Source: an uncultured Alphaproteobacteria bacterium
Lineage (GTDB): Bacteria > Pseudomonadota > Alphaproteobacteria > HIMB59 > GCA-002718135
Reading direction: 5' to 3'
Assembly: GCA_902625365.1 (NCBI GenBank)
Contig: CACOAX010000004.1
Span: 1 to 64,000, forward strand
DNA length: 64,000 bases
Part shown: piece after piece, positions 1-12,911 of the stretch
How positions within the stretch are numbered: the stretch's first letter is position 1
How the letters are laid out: the number at the start of each line of letters is the position of its first letter
The notes under the pieces: generated by a model
Seen by the model: only the letters and a program-made list of their open reading frames with translations
Database searches by the model: none
Told to the model about the DNA's origin: nothing
Program-made: the position numbers and the translations under genes

Positions 1-429
1 GCAATTATTGAAGCAGACAAAGCTTATAATTTAAATGAGGTACCAGTTGGGGGAATACTTGTTGATAATATAACAAATAAGATTGTTGCCAGAAGCTACA
101 ATACAGTAAATAAAAATAAAAATGCTATCAAACATTGTGAATTAAATCTTATTCAAGAAACTTGTGAAAGACTAAAACTTAAATATTTAGAAAATATGAC
201 GTTGTTTGTTACCTTGGAACCATGCACAATGTGTGCTAGTGCAATAAGTGAAGTACATATTAAAGATCTATATTTTGGTGCGTATGATGAAAAAAATGGA
301 GGAATTGAAAAACTCCGAGTTGCTTTTCAAAGAGAAAATATATTTTTGCCAACTATTTATGGTGGCATTATGGAAAAAGAATGTAGTAATTTATTAAAAA
401 AATTTTTTAAAAATAAACATGATAGATAA
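1..429 (+). CDS. tadA: tRNA-specific adenosine deaminase (5' truncated by window edge)
   Basis: Frame 1 is open from base 1; PCTMC zinc motif (EPCTMCASA), HCE in place of HAE; ORF track shows only the part from 196. Confidence 0.85.
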   Translation, partial: AIIEADKAYNLNEVPVGGILVDNITNKIVARSYNTVNKNKNAIKHCELNLIQETCERLKLKYLENMTLFVTLEPCTMCASAISEVHIKDLYFGAYDEKNGGIEKLRVAFQRENIFLPTIYGGIMEKECSNLLKKFFKNKHDR

Positions 430-1750
430 AATTAATATACCAGAATTTGAAGTTTCAGAATTTAATCAAGTATTTAAAGAAGTAATTGAATCCAATTTTA
501 ATTATGTAAGAATTAAAGGAGAGATTTCTGAGGTTAAAACTGCAACAAGAGGTCAAATCTATCTAACACTTAAAGATGATGATTCTATTTTAAGTGGAGT
601 TATCTGGGATCAGAAAAAAAAAAATTTAGATATAAATCCAGAAATAGGACTAGAAATAATAGCAACAGGGAAAATCACCACTTGGTCTCGATATAAAACT
701 ACGTACCAAATAGATATCGATAAAATTGAAATTGCAGGAGAGGGAGCACTTCTAAAACTTATTGAAGAAAGAAAAAAAAGACTTCAAAAAAAAGGCTATT
801 TTGATGAAGATAAAAAAATCCAATTACCTTTTTTGCCTGAGAGATTAGGTATTATTACCTCTCCAACTGGCTCTGTAGTACATGACATAATTAATAGAGT
901 GAATGATCGTTTTCCAATGCCTTTAGATATATGGCCTGTTTCTGTACAGGGTGTTGACGCGGCAGATAGCATTATAAATGCTATTGAAGGTTTCAACAAA
1001 CTTAAATTTAGTAAACCAGATATTCTTATTGTTGCTAGAGGTGGAGGTAGTACTGAAGACTTAATGGCATTTAATGATGAAAATCTTGCAACAAGTGTTT
1101 TTGAATCAAAAATACCAATTATTTCAGCAATAGGTCATGAAACAGATACAACAATAATTGATTTAGTATCAGATTTGAGAGCATCTACACCAACTGCAGC
1201 AGCTGAAAAAGCTACTCCAGTAAAATATGAATTGGTAGAAAAAATTAAAAATTTACAACTTAGATTAAATACTAAAGTAAATTCACAAATTCAATCCAAA
1301 AAAGAAAATTATGAATATTTAAATAAATTTCTTAAATCTCCAAGCTTGATAGTTAATAATTATAAGGAGAAGCTTCTAGACGATTTTAAAAATTTAACAG
1401 TATCAATTGAAAATAAATTTAGTATATCAAAATTGAATCTTATTAACTTAGGGAAATCTATTATCTCACCAGATTCATCAATAAATCTGAAACAAACAAA
1501 GATTAACAATCTTTCGAAAAATCTTAATTTAAATATAGCCAATAATTACAAAGATAAGCTTGAAAAATATAAGTCTAATATAAGATTGCTCAATTCGAAT
1601 TCTATTTCTTCAAATCTTAAAAAAGGATACTCAATTTTGATGGATAAAAGGAAAATTGTTAAGACAAGAAAAAAAATTACCACTGACGATCAATTATCAG
1701 TGAAACTTATTGATGGTACAATTGATATAAAAGTGACAAAAATTAACTAA
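419..1750 (+). CDS. xseA: Exodeoxyribonuclease VII large subunit
   Basis: 443 aa; OB-fold N-terminus, 'RGGGSTEDLMAFNDE' and 'IGHETDTTIIDLVSDLRASTPTAAAE' motifs. Confidence 0.95.
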   Translation: MIDKINIPEFEVSEFNQVFKEVIESNFNYVRIKGEISEVKTATRGQIYLTLKDDDSILSGVIWDQKKKNLDINPEIGLEIIATGKITTWSRYKTTYQIDIDKIEIAGEGALLKLIEERKKRLQKKGYFDEDKKIQLPFLPERLGIITSPTGSVVHDIINRVNDRFPMPLDIWPVSVQGVDAADSIINAIEGFNKLKFSKPDILIVARGGGSTEDLMAFNDENLATSVFESKIPIISAIGHETDTTIIDLVSDLRASTPTAAAEKATPVKYELVEKIKNLQLRLNTKVNSQIQSKKENYEYLNKFLKSPSLIVNNYKEKLLDDFKNLTVSIENKFSISKLNLINLGKSIISPDSSINLKQTKINNLSKNLNLNIANNYKDKLEKYKSNIRLLNSNSISSNLKKGYSILMDKRKIVKTRKKITTDDQLSVKLIDGTIDIKVTKIN

Positions 1751-2606
1751 ATCTTTTATGCTGCCAGAACCATTGACTGGGTTCTGCTTTAATCCACTGT
1801 TCAACCTTATGGTGAATTTCTTCCATCATTTGAGTATCATTAATTTCTAAATTATTATGATATAGTGGTTCCAAAAATGTTAGTTCAATATTTCCATTAG
1901 TAATTCTTTTATTTTGAATTGGAATTATTGGTAAGTTATATTTTCTAGCTATTTTTAAAAAACCTGTTTGTGTTTTAACTTTTTTATTAAAAAACATTAC
2001 TTCTTCTCCTGAGGAGTCTTTTTGATCAATTAATAATACAATTGATAAAGAATTATTTATTGCATCAACAACATCTTTGGCACTTTTCTTCCCCTTTGGA
2101 GTGTAAAAGCTATTTTTAGAAACAAGTGAATTTTGTCTAATATTAAGTATTAGTTTATCAATAAAATTATTGTTTATATGCCTATAAATACCACCAATAT
2201 TTATTCCAATTCTATCTAAACCTGGGACCAATACTTCCCAATTAGATTGATGAATACTTATAAAAATTGCTTGTTTTTTATTTTTGATAAAATCTTCTAT
2301 ATTTTCTAAATTAATATACTTTATTTTATCTTTAATAAAAATATCATTAATTCTTAGAAGTTCACAAATTGTAATTCCAAGATTATTCCAACTTTTTTTA
2401 ATAATATTTTGTATTTCTTCATCTTTAAGATTTGGGAAAACATACTTACAATTATTTATGGCTGTTTCATTGGCTCGTGAAAATTTACCGAAAGTTCTAA
2501 ATAAAAATGATGAAATCTTTAATGATAGATTGAGTGGTAAAATTTTATATAAAAAATAAATAAAAATAAATCCAATATACTGTAAAAAGTAAATCACCTG
2601 TTTCAT
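1743..2606 (-). CDS. Lysophospholipid/lipid A acyltransferase (LpxL/HtrB family)
   Basis: 287 aa; HQSNWE acyltransferase motif, lipid A gene neighbourhood. Confidence 0.85.
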   Translation of the reverse strand: MKQVIYFLQYIGFIFIYFLYKILPLNLSLKISSFLFRTFGKFSRANETAINNCKYVFPNLKDEEIQNIIKKSWNNLGITICELLRINDIFIKDKIKYINLENIEDFIKNKKQAIFISIHQSNWEVLVPGLDRIGINIGGIYRHINNNFIDKLILNIRQNSLVSKNSFYTPKGKKSAKDVVDAINNSLSIVLLIDQKDSSGEEVMFFNKKVKTQTGFLKIARKYNLPIIPIQNKRITNGNIELTFLEPLYHNNLEINDTQMMEEIHHKVEQWIKAEPSQWFWQHKRFS

Positions 2607-3601
2607 ATTGCTAAATCATTAATTTTATTTTCTAGTACATTACTTAAAATCTCTTTGAGTAAATTTTCATCTTCGAATTTGATTTCACCATCAAGTGTGC
2701 TCACTAAAGATCGATACGATTTTGGTATCCTTACAAAATCTTTTTTTGTAGTAACTAATACAGATTTCGTAAGATTGGCATTTTCTGCAAGGTTCAACAT
2801 GTCATTTTCATCAAATATATGATGATCTGGGTAGCTAATTTTTTTTTCTAAAATAGCGCCTTGTTCAGTAAGTGAGTTATAAAATTTTTCAGGATAAGCA
2901 ATACCTGCAAAGGCTGTTACTTTTTGATTTTTATATATTTTATTATCAGTGCTAATATGAAACTTGGCATGAATAATAGGAACAGTGCTTGGAATTTTTT
3001 CTTTAACATCTTGAACAATTTCTCCAATAACAATGACTAAATTTGCTCTAGAAATACCTCTGGATATACTTTCCCTCAGAGGCCCAGATGGAATCACTCG
3101 TTTATTTCCAAATCCTTGTTCACCATTAATTACTATAATTGAAAAATCTTTTTGTAGAGTTGGATTTTGAAAGCCATCATCCATAATTATACAGTCAGCA
3201 CCTTTTTCTTTAGCTAAAATAAAGGATTTATTTCTATCCTGACCAATCCAAGTTGGGGCAACTTCAGCTAGCAACAAGGATTCATCTCCAACACTTTTTG
3301 CCGAATGCCACTCTTTAACGAGAACATTAGATGTTTCAACTCCTCCATAACCTCTTGAAACAAAGTGAGGATTATACCCATTAAGTTTCAATAAATTTCC
3401 AATTTTTAATGCAACAGGTGTTTTACCAGCACCTCCCACCACTATATTGCCAATACAAATCACAGGAATTCCAGAAGATGTTTTTCTGCTTACAAAATTT
3501 CTAATTTTTGTTCCAAATCTAAATAGTAATGAGAGTGGGTATAAAGAATTAGATAAATATGTATCATTTTTTTTATACCAAAATTTAGGAGCTTTAAGCA
3601 T
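2603..3601 (-). CDS. lpxK: Tetraacyldisaccharide 4'-kinase
   Basis: 'GNIVVGGAGKTPVALKI' P-loop and 'DDGFQNPTLQKDFSIIVING'; start chosen at MLKAPKFW (3601) because the ORF-track start overlaps waaA. Confidence 0.93.
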   Translation of the reverse strand: MLKAPKFWYKKNDTYLSNSLYPLSLLFRFGTKIRNFVSRKTSSGIPVICIGNIVVGGAGKTPVALKIGNLLKLNGYNPHFVSRGYGGVETSNVLVKEWHSAKSVGDESLLLAEVAPTWIGQDRNKSFILAKEKGADCIIMDDGFQNPTLQKDFSIIVINGEQGFGNKRVIPSGPLRESISRGISRANLVIVIGEIVQDVKEKIPSTVPIIHAKFHISTDNKIYKNQKVTAFAGIAYPEKFYNSLTEQGAILEKKISYPDHHIFDENDMLNLAENANLTKSVLVTTKKDFVRIPKSYRSLVSTLDGEIKFEDENLLKEILSNVLENKINDLAI

Positions 3602-3602
3602 T

Positions 3603-4823
3603 TTAATTAATGTACTTTTCAATATCTTTGAAAAGCTTTTCTTTTTCAAAGAAAGATCTATTAGAAAACTTTAGTGCATTTGCTTGAATTTTTTTTATCT
3701 TCAAATTATTATTTAGTAGTTCTTTCATCTTTATATCAATATCTTCAAACTTATTCACCATTATACATGATTTCGCTTTTATCATATCTTCATAAATATT
3801 AGTCCAATTATCAACATAATTACCACTAATAATAGCACATCCATAACTTGCAGGCTCTATAGGATTATGTCCGCCAATATTTTTTAAAAAAGAACCACCT
3901 AGAATAACTAAATCACTAATTTTAAAATATTGATCTAATTTTCCAAAACTATCTATTATTATGATATTATTTTCTTCAAATTCTTTTTTAGATTCCAAAG
4001 AAATATTAAATCCTTCTTTATTTAATTCTTGCTTAATTGTATTAATTCTTTCTGGATGCCTTGGTGCAAGATAAATTTTTAAATTAAATTCACGAATTGT
4101 TTTTTTAATACATTTAATTATCTCTTTTTCCTCATTAGAATGAGTACTTGCAATCATGATTGTATTTGATTGATCTTTATTTATTGAAGAAGTGTTTTTG
4201 TTATTTGCTAATTTTAAATTTCCAACATAGTCAATTTGCAAGTTTGTTAATTCTTGAATTCTTTTTTTGTCATCTTTGCTTTGCGCAAAAATTTTATTAA
4301 AACTCTTTAATGAATTTCTGTAGAAATTTTTTTTACTTTTCCATTTTTTAAAAGATTTTGGAGAAATCCTTGCATTTAAATATAAACAATTAATATTTTT
4401 AACTCTAATTTTATTAAGCATATTCGGCCAAATATCTGACTCTATCCATAGAATTAGATTTGGTTTCCAAAAGTTTAAAAATCTTGAACACCAAAGAGGC
4501 ACATCAAATGGGATATACTGATGGATAATTTTATTTTTATAAAACTCCTTAATATATTCTGCTGAAGATTTTGTTGTTGTAGTAACTAAAATATCAAATA
4601 CTTTATGATATCGTTCTATAATTAAATCTGAAGATTTAAATTCGCCAATACTTGCTGCATGTATCCATAAAGTCTTTTTCTCAGCATTTTTTTTTATAGT
4701 TGGTTTTCCAAACCTTTCAATAAATCTTAGCCTATCCTCCTTTTTTCTATAGATACGAATAAATATATTAAAAATAATTACTGGTATGAGAAGAGTACTG
4801 AGTATTTGATATATCCTAAGCAT
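3603..4823 (-). CDS. waaA: 3-deoxy-D-manno-octulosonic acid transferase
   Basis: 406 aa; 'WIHAASIGEFKS', 'STHSNEEKEII', 'GGHNPIEPASYGCAIISG' typical of KdtA. Confidence 0.93.
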   Translation of the reverse strand: MLRIYQILSTLLIPVIIFNIFIRIYRKKEDRLRFIERFGKPTIKKNAEKKTLWIHAASIGEFKSSDLIIERYHKVFDILVTTTTKSSAEYIKEFYKNKIIHQYIPFDVPLWCSRFLNFWKPNLILWIESDIWPNMLNKIRVKNINCLYLNARISPKSFKKWKSKKNFYRNSLKSFNKIFAQSKDDKKRIQELTNLQIDYVGNLKLANNKNTSSINKDQSNTIMIASTHSNEEKEIIKCIKKTIREFNLKIYLAPRHPERINTIKQELNKEGFNISLESKKEFEENNIIIIDSFGKLDQYFKISDLVILGGSFLKNIGGHNPIEPASYGCAIISGNYVDNWTNIYEDMIKAKSCIMVNKFEDIDIKMKELLNNNLKIKKIQANALKFSNRSFFEKEKLFKDIEKYIN

Positions 4824-5487
4824 TTAAATTTTTTTCTGCTGATTCCATGCAATCATTAATTTTTTCTTCCAAGAAATTCTTATATTTATCTAAATCATCA
4901 TCTTTAGTAGAAGAAGGAATAGTAATTGGCTCACCCCAGACAAATCTACATTTTGAAAATGGATATGTTATTAAAAATGAGTCCCAAGATTTAAGTTTAA
5001 GATTTTTATTTGAGGCAAAACCAAGTGGTATAATTGGTACTTGAGAATGAATTGCAATTTTTATAATTCCTTCTGAGACTTTCTTATTTGGTCCTCTTGG
5101 TCCATCAGGAGTAATACCAATATAATTTCTATCTTTTAAAATATTAAATATTTTCCTTAATGAAGGTGATTTATTTTTTGACATTATGGAAACATTTTTT
5201 AAATTAAAATGACCTGCAATGTATGCACCAAATCGACCATCACTATGACTAGATGCTAACATATTTAACACAGCCTTACTTTTCCATACATGTCCTATCA
5301 TCATCAATTGACCATGCCAAAATGCTAAAATAAAAGGTTTATTCTCTCTCCACAATTTTTCTGGTAATTCAGAGTTTATAATCTGTATTTTAGAAGTGTA
5401 ACATACGAATAAGATATATAGGTAGCCTATAAATGCCAAAACTTTTTGAGATAGAGAAAATTTAAAAATTTTTTTTTTAAAACTCAT
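4816..5487 (-). CDS. DUF374 lysophospholipid acyltransferase-like protein
   Basis: 'FWHGQLMMIGHVWK', 'SSHSDGRFGAYIAGHF', 'GITPDGPRGPNKKVSEG'. Confidence 0.88.
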   Translation of the reverse strand: MSFKKKIFKFSLSQKVLAFIGYLYILFVCYTSKIQIINSELPEKLWRENKPFILAFWHGQLMMIGHVWKSKAVLNMLASSHSDGRFGAYIAGHFNLKNVSIMSKNKSPSLRKIFNILKDRNYIGITPDGPRGPNKKVSEGIIKIAIHSQVPIIPLGFASNKNLKLKSWDSFLITYPFSKCRFVWGEPITIPSSTKDDDLDKYKNFLEEKINDCMESAEKNLNA

Positions 5488-7225
5488 TTTCCAACTGTTC
5501 TCTTAGTTGTAATTTTTTATAAATTGTTGATTTTGAAATTAACTCTTCATGTGATCCTTGACTTTCAATTTTGCCTTTATCCAAAACGTAGATTATGTCT
5601 GCGTCTTCTATTGTGCTTAATCTATGTGCAATTATTAATTTGGTCTTATTTTTCATAAGATTATTTATTGTTTCATGAATTTTATTTTCAGTTATATTAT
5701 CAAGAGAGGATGTAGCTTCATCCATTATTAAAAGTGGCGCATCTTTTATTAGAGCTCGGGCAATAGCAATTCTTTGTCGTTGTCCACCTGATAATTTTAT
5801 ACCGTTTTCTCCGATAACGGTATGTAGTTTTTGATCTAATTCTTCTGAAAAACTTTTTACTCCAGCATTTTGAGCAACTAAGCTAATCTCATTATCAGTT
5901 GCTTCAAGATTTCCATATTTAATATTATTAAATATACTCTCGTTAAATAAAATTGTTTCTTGTGTTACTATTGAAACACTATTTCTTACATCTGTCAGAT
6001 CTAGCTTTTTTATATCTTTGGAATTAATTAAAATAGAGCCCGAATAATTATCATATAATCGCAAAATTATATTTGCTATTGTTGATTTACCAGATCCAGA
6101 TAAGCCAACTAATGCAACTTTTTTTCCTTTTGGTATTCTTAAACTTATTTTATCGAGTACTGTATTATCGTTATATGCAAATGAAACATCTTTAAAAACA
6201 ATGTCTCCATCAAGATCTATAGTTTTTTTTGCAGAAATATTTTCCATATTTTTTTCGCTAGTATCTAAAAGTTTAAAAATTCTTTCAGCTCCAGCTAGTC
6301 CTTCTTGGACACTAATGTTTAGATTGCCAAGTGCCTTTACCGGTTGATATGCCAGAAGAAGACTTACTAAAAAACTCATGAATTGACCTGTTGTCATACT
6401 TTCATTTAAGACAAAAACACCCCCGGCATAAATTGAAAGTGCTACAGCTAAACTTCCAATAAATTCCATTAAAGGACTTAATCGATTGCTAATAAAAGCA
6501 GATTTTGTAAAATATTTTTGAATGAAACTAATTGTTTCAAAAGCTCTTTGCTTTTCATAGTTTTCTCTAGAGTATGCTTTTACTTGTCTAATACCTTTAA
6601 TACTCTCAGCTAATACATTTGAAAAAATCGCTATTTCGTTTTGGATAGTATAAGTAATTTTTCTTATACTCTTTCCAATTTTTGTTATAGGCCAGATTGC
6701 TAGAGGGAATGCAAAAAAAGCAAAAAGAGTTAGGGTCCAACTTTGGTAAAACATATTACCTAGTAAAAAAATAATTACTAAAACATCTTTTATAATTCCT
6801 GTTACAGATTTAACTATTGCAAGTCTTAAGTAGTAAGTATCATTGATGAGTCTTGAAATTAAATTACCTGACTTAGAATCATTATAAAATTTCATATTCA
6901 AATACATGAGTTTTTCAAACATCTGAGTTTGAAGTTTTGCAATAATAGAATGTGCAACTTTACTCATTTGATAAGAGTGAGTATATGTTGCTAATCCTTT
7001 ACAGAGGGTCACTATAATAATTGCAATTGGAATTAAAAATAACATTTCTTTATTACCTTTGATTAAGACTTCATCAAGTGCAGGTCTTACTAACCAAGCA
7101 TGTAGACCTGTTGCTCCTGCTGAGATAACCATCATAAATAAAGCTAATATTATTTTGAGTTTATGACTTATTAAATAATCAAAAACTATTCTTGAAGTAA
7201 CTGACTGTTTTTTATTTGAAGACAT
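5477..7225 (-). CDS. msbA: ABC transporter, fused permease/ATPase, lipid A exporter type
   Basis: Walker A 'GLSGSGKST', 'LSGGQRQRIAIARA', Walker B 'LLIMDEATSSLD'; lipid A gene context. Confidence 0.88.
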   Translation of the reverse strand: MSSNKKQSVTSRIVFDYLISHKLKIILALFMMVISAGATGLHAWLVRPALDEVLIKGNKEMLFLIPIAIIIVTLCKGLATYTHSYQMSKVAHSIIAKLQTQMFEKLMYLNMKFYNDSKSGNLISRLINDTYYLRLAIVKSVTGIIKDVLVIIFLLGNMFYQSWTLTLFAFFAFPLAIWPITKIGKSIRKITYTIQNEIAIFSNVLAESIKGIRQVKAYSRENYEKQRAFETISFIQKYFTKSAFISNRLSPLMEFIGSLAVALSIYAGGVFVLNESMTTGQFMSFLVSLLLAYQPVKALGNLNISVQEGLAGAERIFKLLDTSEKNMENISAKKTIDLDGDIVFKDVSFAYNDNTVLDKISLRIPKGKKVALVGLSGSGKSTIANIILRLYDNYSGSILINSKDIKKLDLTDVRNSVSIVTQETILFNESIFNNIKYGNLEATDNEISLVAQNAGVKSFSEELDQKLHTVIGENGIKLSGGQRQRIAIARALIKDAPLLIMDEATSSLDNITENKIHETINNLMKNKTKLIIAHRLSTIEDADIIYVLDKGKIESQGSHEELISKSTIYKKLQLREQLENEF

Positions 7226-8088
7226 TAAAAAGTTTGTAAAAGTAAAAACAACATAATTGCAAAAATATTATTTTGTCTGAAATAATAATTTGAACTTAAC
7301 GGTGATGTTATATCCCATTTTTGAATTGCTATATACGTACAAATTGCGATAGTTACTATAATAATTGAACTTAGTAAAAAATTTGAGGAATTCCATACAA
7401 AATAAGACAATATAATTAAGATAATAAGATAGCATGATAGAACAAATCTTTTACCTTTTTTATCAAAATAAACTGCTGTAGATTTTATTTTATTTAAAAT
7501 ATCATCTGCCTTATCTTGGTAGGCATAAATCGTATCATATGCTAATGTCCAAAATACACATACAAAATACAATAAAAGAAAATCAAATGTAATTTTAGAA
7601 TTAAATTGCATTGATACTATCAACACACCCCAACTAAAAATAATTCCAAGGAATAATTGTGGGAAGAAAGTTATTCTTTTCATAAATGGATATAAAATAA
7701 CAAATGGCACACTCAACAAACCCAATACGATTGATTTAAAATTAAACTCGAGAAGAATGAAAAAACTAATTACCAATAATATTATTAATAATAATATTGC
7801 TTCAGTGATAGAAATCTTTTTTGATGCTAAAGGTCTAAATTTGGTACGTGTAACTTTTTGATCAAAATCAATATCGATGATGTCATTAATTATACAACCC
7901 GCACTTCTCATTAAAAAAGAACCAATTAAAAAAAGTAAATACCAAAATAATAGTTTAGAAGTTTCTGTCTTTAGTAACGCCAAACCAAACCAGCAAGGCC
8001 ACATTAATAGAAGGAAGCCAATAGGTTTGTTAAGTCTGATTAACTCGAAGTAATCAAATAATTTTTTTACAACTAAGTTATCCCACAT
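7225..8088 (-). CDS. ubiA: 4-hydroxybenzoate polyprenyltransferase
   Basis: 'RSAGCIINDIIDIDFDQKVTRTKFRPL' and 'YAYQDKADD' prenyltransferase motifs. Confidence 0.93.
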   Translation of the reverse strand: MWDNLVVKKLFDYFELIRLNKPIGFLLLMWPCWFGLALLKTETSKLLFWYLLFLIGSFLMRSAGCIINDIIDIDFDQKVTRTKFRPLASKKISITEAILLLIILLVISFFILLEFNFKSIVLGLLSVPFVILYPFMKRITFFPQLFLGIIFSWGVLIVSMQFNSKITFDFLLLYFVCVFWTLAYDTIYAYQDKADDILNKIKSTAVYFDKKGKRFVLSCYLIILIILSYFVWNSSNFLLSSIIIVTIAICTYIAIQKWDITSPLSSNYYFRQNNIFAIMLFLLLQTF

Positions 8089-8123
8089 ATATGAATATAA
8101 TGTTATAATTCTAAATTATTGAA

Positions 8124-8855
8124 ATGAAAATGTCTAAAACACGATTATTTGTCTCAAAAAGATTATCAGCCAATATTTTGATTTATATAAAAAATAAGCA
8201 ACATCACTTTTTAAAAAATGTACTTAGAATCAAAAAAGAAGATAGCATTAATTTGTTTGATGGTTCTACAGGTGAATGGTTATCTAAAGTAGTCTCAATC
8301 AATAGAGATAACATTGTTTTACAAATACAAAATAAATTGAGAGATATTCCTCAGGAAACTGATTTATGGTTAATATTTGCTCCAATTAAATCTTATAGAA
8401 TGAATATTACTATTCAAAAAGCTACAGAGCTTGGGATCTCTAGATTTATTCCGATTTTGACGGAATATACAAATCAATCAAAAATAAATTTTAAAAATTT
8501 TGAATTAAATATGATTGAAGCATCAGAGCAATCTGAGAGATTGTCCATTCCAACTTTAGATAAAACAATTAAACTAGATGACTTAGTTAACAACTTTCCA
8601 TCTGATAGAGGGTTGGTTTTTTGTGATGAAGGAAATGAAAATTTACCTACTATTTACAATGCATTAATTAATGAAACAAAAAAATACAAAAAATGGGCTG
8701 TGATTATTGGACCTGAAGGTGGTTTTTCTAAAAAGGAACGAAGAACCATATCTTCTTTGCCTTCATGTATATCTGTATCTTTGGGAAAAAGAATTTTGCG
8801 CTCAGACACTGCAACAACAGCTGCAATTTTTTCTATTCAATCGGTCGTTGAATAA
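8124..8855 (+). CDS. rsmE: 16S rRNA (uracil1498-N3)-methyltransferase
   Basis: 'IIGPEGGFSKKE', 'LGKRILRSDTATTAAI'; ATG at 8130 is an alternative start. Confidence 0.93.
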   Translation: MKMSKTRLFVSKRLSANILIYIKNKQHHFLKNVLRIKKEDSINLFDGSTGEWLSKVVSINRDNIVLQIQNKLRDIPQETDLWLIFAPIKSYRMNITIQKATELGISRFIPILTEYTNQSKINFKNFELNMIEASEQSERLSIPTLDKTIKLDDLVNNFPSDRGLVFCDEGNENLPTIYNALINETKKYKKWAVIIGPEGGFSKKERRTISSLPSCISVSLGKRILRSDTATTAAIFSIQSVVE

Positions 8856-8953
8856 ACCATAATGAGCGACAACCTGTCCTAGAATTTTGCCTCTAAATCA
8901 CTGGTTAATTTACTGAATAATTTATTTATTAGTGTATACATTACGTAAATAAG

Positions 8954-11363
<2,410 letters not shown>

Positions 11364-11368
11364 TTTAA

Positions 11369-12289
11369 GTGGATGCTAAATCCTTAGAAGCTGGTTATAG
11401 CAATAATTTTCTTTCAAGAAAATTGAAAGGCTATTACGAACTAATGAAACCAAGAGTTATGTCCTTGGTTATCTTTACAGCTTTTGTTGGAATGTTTTTG
11501 GCGCCCGGGCAAATAACATTTCTAAACAGTTTTTTAGTAATTGTTGCTATTGCACTCGGTGCGGGTTCTTCAGCAGCAATCAATATGTGGTTTGATGAAG
11601 ACATAGATAAAACTATGGAAAGAACAAAACTAAGACCAATTCCACTTGGAATAGTTTCTAAAAATGAAGCCTTAGTTGTAGGGATATTAACAGGGACTAT
11701 TTCTTTAATTTTGATGCAATGGTTCTCAAATTCATTAGCAACAAGTTTACTTCTTTTTACAATTCTTTTTTATGTATTTATCTATACATTTTGGCTTAAA
11801 CGAACGACTTCATTAAATATAGTTATTGGAGGAGCAGCAGGAGCAATTCCTCCAATTATTGGATGGACAGCAGTTGTTCCTGAATTAAATTTCTTACCAA
11901 TTAGTTTATTTGTAATCATATTTTTTTGGACCCCACCTCATTTTTGGGCCCTATCCGTATATAGATATAATGATTATAAAAATGCCAAGGTGCCTATGTT
12001 ACCAAATGTAAGCAGTATTGAAGATACAAAAAAACAGATTGTTTATTATGCTGCAATATTAATTTTATCGAGTTATCTTCCATACTTAGATAATAAAGTT
12101 GGAATAATATACTTAACTATAGTTACTATATTAAATTTATTATTATTTAATAGTTCGCTAAAGTTAAAAAAATCAAGAGAAAAAAAATCAATTCCAAATT
12201 CTGAAGGGTTAAAATTTTTTGCTGTTTCAATTCTTTATTTATTCAGTTTATTTTCAGCATTGTTGATTGATCATGTGGTACTAAGATGA
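11369..12289 (+). CDS. ctaB: Protoheme IX farnesyltransferase
   Basis: 'NMWFDEDIDKTMERTKLRPIP' motif; GTG start; cox operon context. Confidence 0.95.
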   Translation: MDAKSLEAGYSNNFLSRKLKGYYELMKPRVMSLVIFTAFVGMFLAPGQITFLNSFLVIVAIALGAGSSAAINMWFDEDIDKTMERTKLRPIPLGIVSKNEALVVGILTGTISLILMQWFSNSLATSLLLFTILFYVFIYTFWLKRTTSLNIVIGGAAGAIPPIIGWTAVVPELNFLPISLFVIIFFWTPPHFWALSVYRYNDYKNAKVPMLPNVSSIEDTKKQIVYYAAILILSSYLPYLDNKVGIIYLTIVTILNLLLFNSSLKLKKSREKKSIPNSEGLKFFAVSILYLFSLFSALLIDHVVLR

Positions 12290-12393
12290 AAAATAGAAAA
12301 AGAAAAAATATTATCACTTTAATTATTCTACTTTGCATTGTTGCATTCTTTTATTTGTGGACTCTATTTAAGGCTAATATTTTTGGAGTATAA
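12286..12393 (+). CDS. Small single-TM protein (35 aa), cox-operon small protein
   Basis: Own reading: ATG 12286 overlaps the ctaB stop (ATGA) and its TAA overlaps the ctaG start (TAATG). Translation MKNRKRKNIITLIILLCIVAFFYLWTLFKANIFGV; absent from ORF track because of length. Confidence 0.8.
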   Translation: MKNRKRKNIITLIILLCIVAFFYLWTLFKANIFGV

Positions 12394-12908
12394 TGACAAA
12401 TACTAGAACAGCTTTAGGACTATCATTAATTGTTTTAACAATGATTACTTTAGTTGCATTTTCGGTACCATTATATGACTTATTTTGTCGTGTTACTGGT
12501 TATGGCGGTAAGACAAGTACATCTGAGTTCCTTTCATCATCAATTTTAGAAAGAGATATTAATCTTAAATTTAATGCTGATGTTAATGATAGTATAAATT
12601 GGACTTTTACTGCACCAGAAAATATTAAATTTAAAGTTGGTGAAAATAAACTTGTTAATTATAAAGCTACTAATCAATCTGACGTAGAAACAATCGGAAC
12701 TGCGACATTTAATGTTTTACCAGAAAAGGTTGGTCCATATTTTATTAAAACACAGTGTTTCTGTTTTGAAAAGCAGGCTTTGAAACCTGGAGAAACAGTT
12801 GAAATGCCTGTTGTGTTTTATATAGACCCTTCAATTAATGAAGATCCAACAATGAAAGATGTTGAAGAGATAACATTGTCATATACGTTTTTTAAATATA
12901 TAGAATAA
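12393..12908 (+). CDS. ctaG: Cytochrome c oxidase assembly protein CtaG/Cox11
   Basis: 'YDLFCRVTGYGGKT', 'IKTQCFCFEKQALKPGE' Cox11 Cu motif. Confidence 0.96.
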   Translation: MTNTRTALGLSLIVLTMITLVAFSVPLYDLFCRVTGYGGKTSTSEFLSSSILERDINLKFNADVNDSINWTFTAPENIKFKVGENKLVNYKATNQSDVETIGTATFNVLPEKVGPYFIKTQCFCFEKQALKPGETVEMPVVFYIDPSINEDPTMKDVEEITLSYTFFKYIE

Positions 12909-12911
12909 TCA

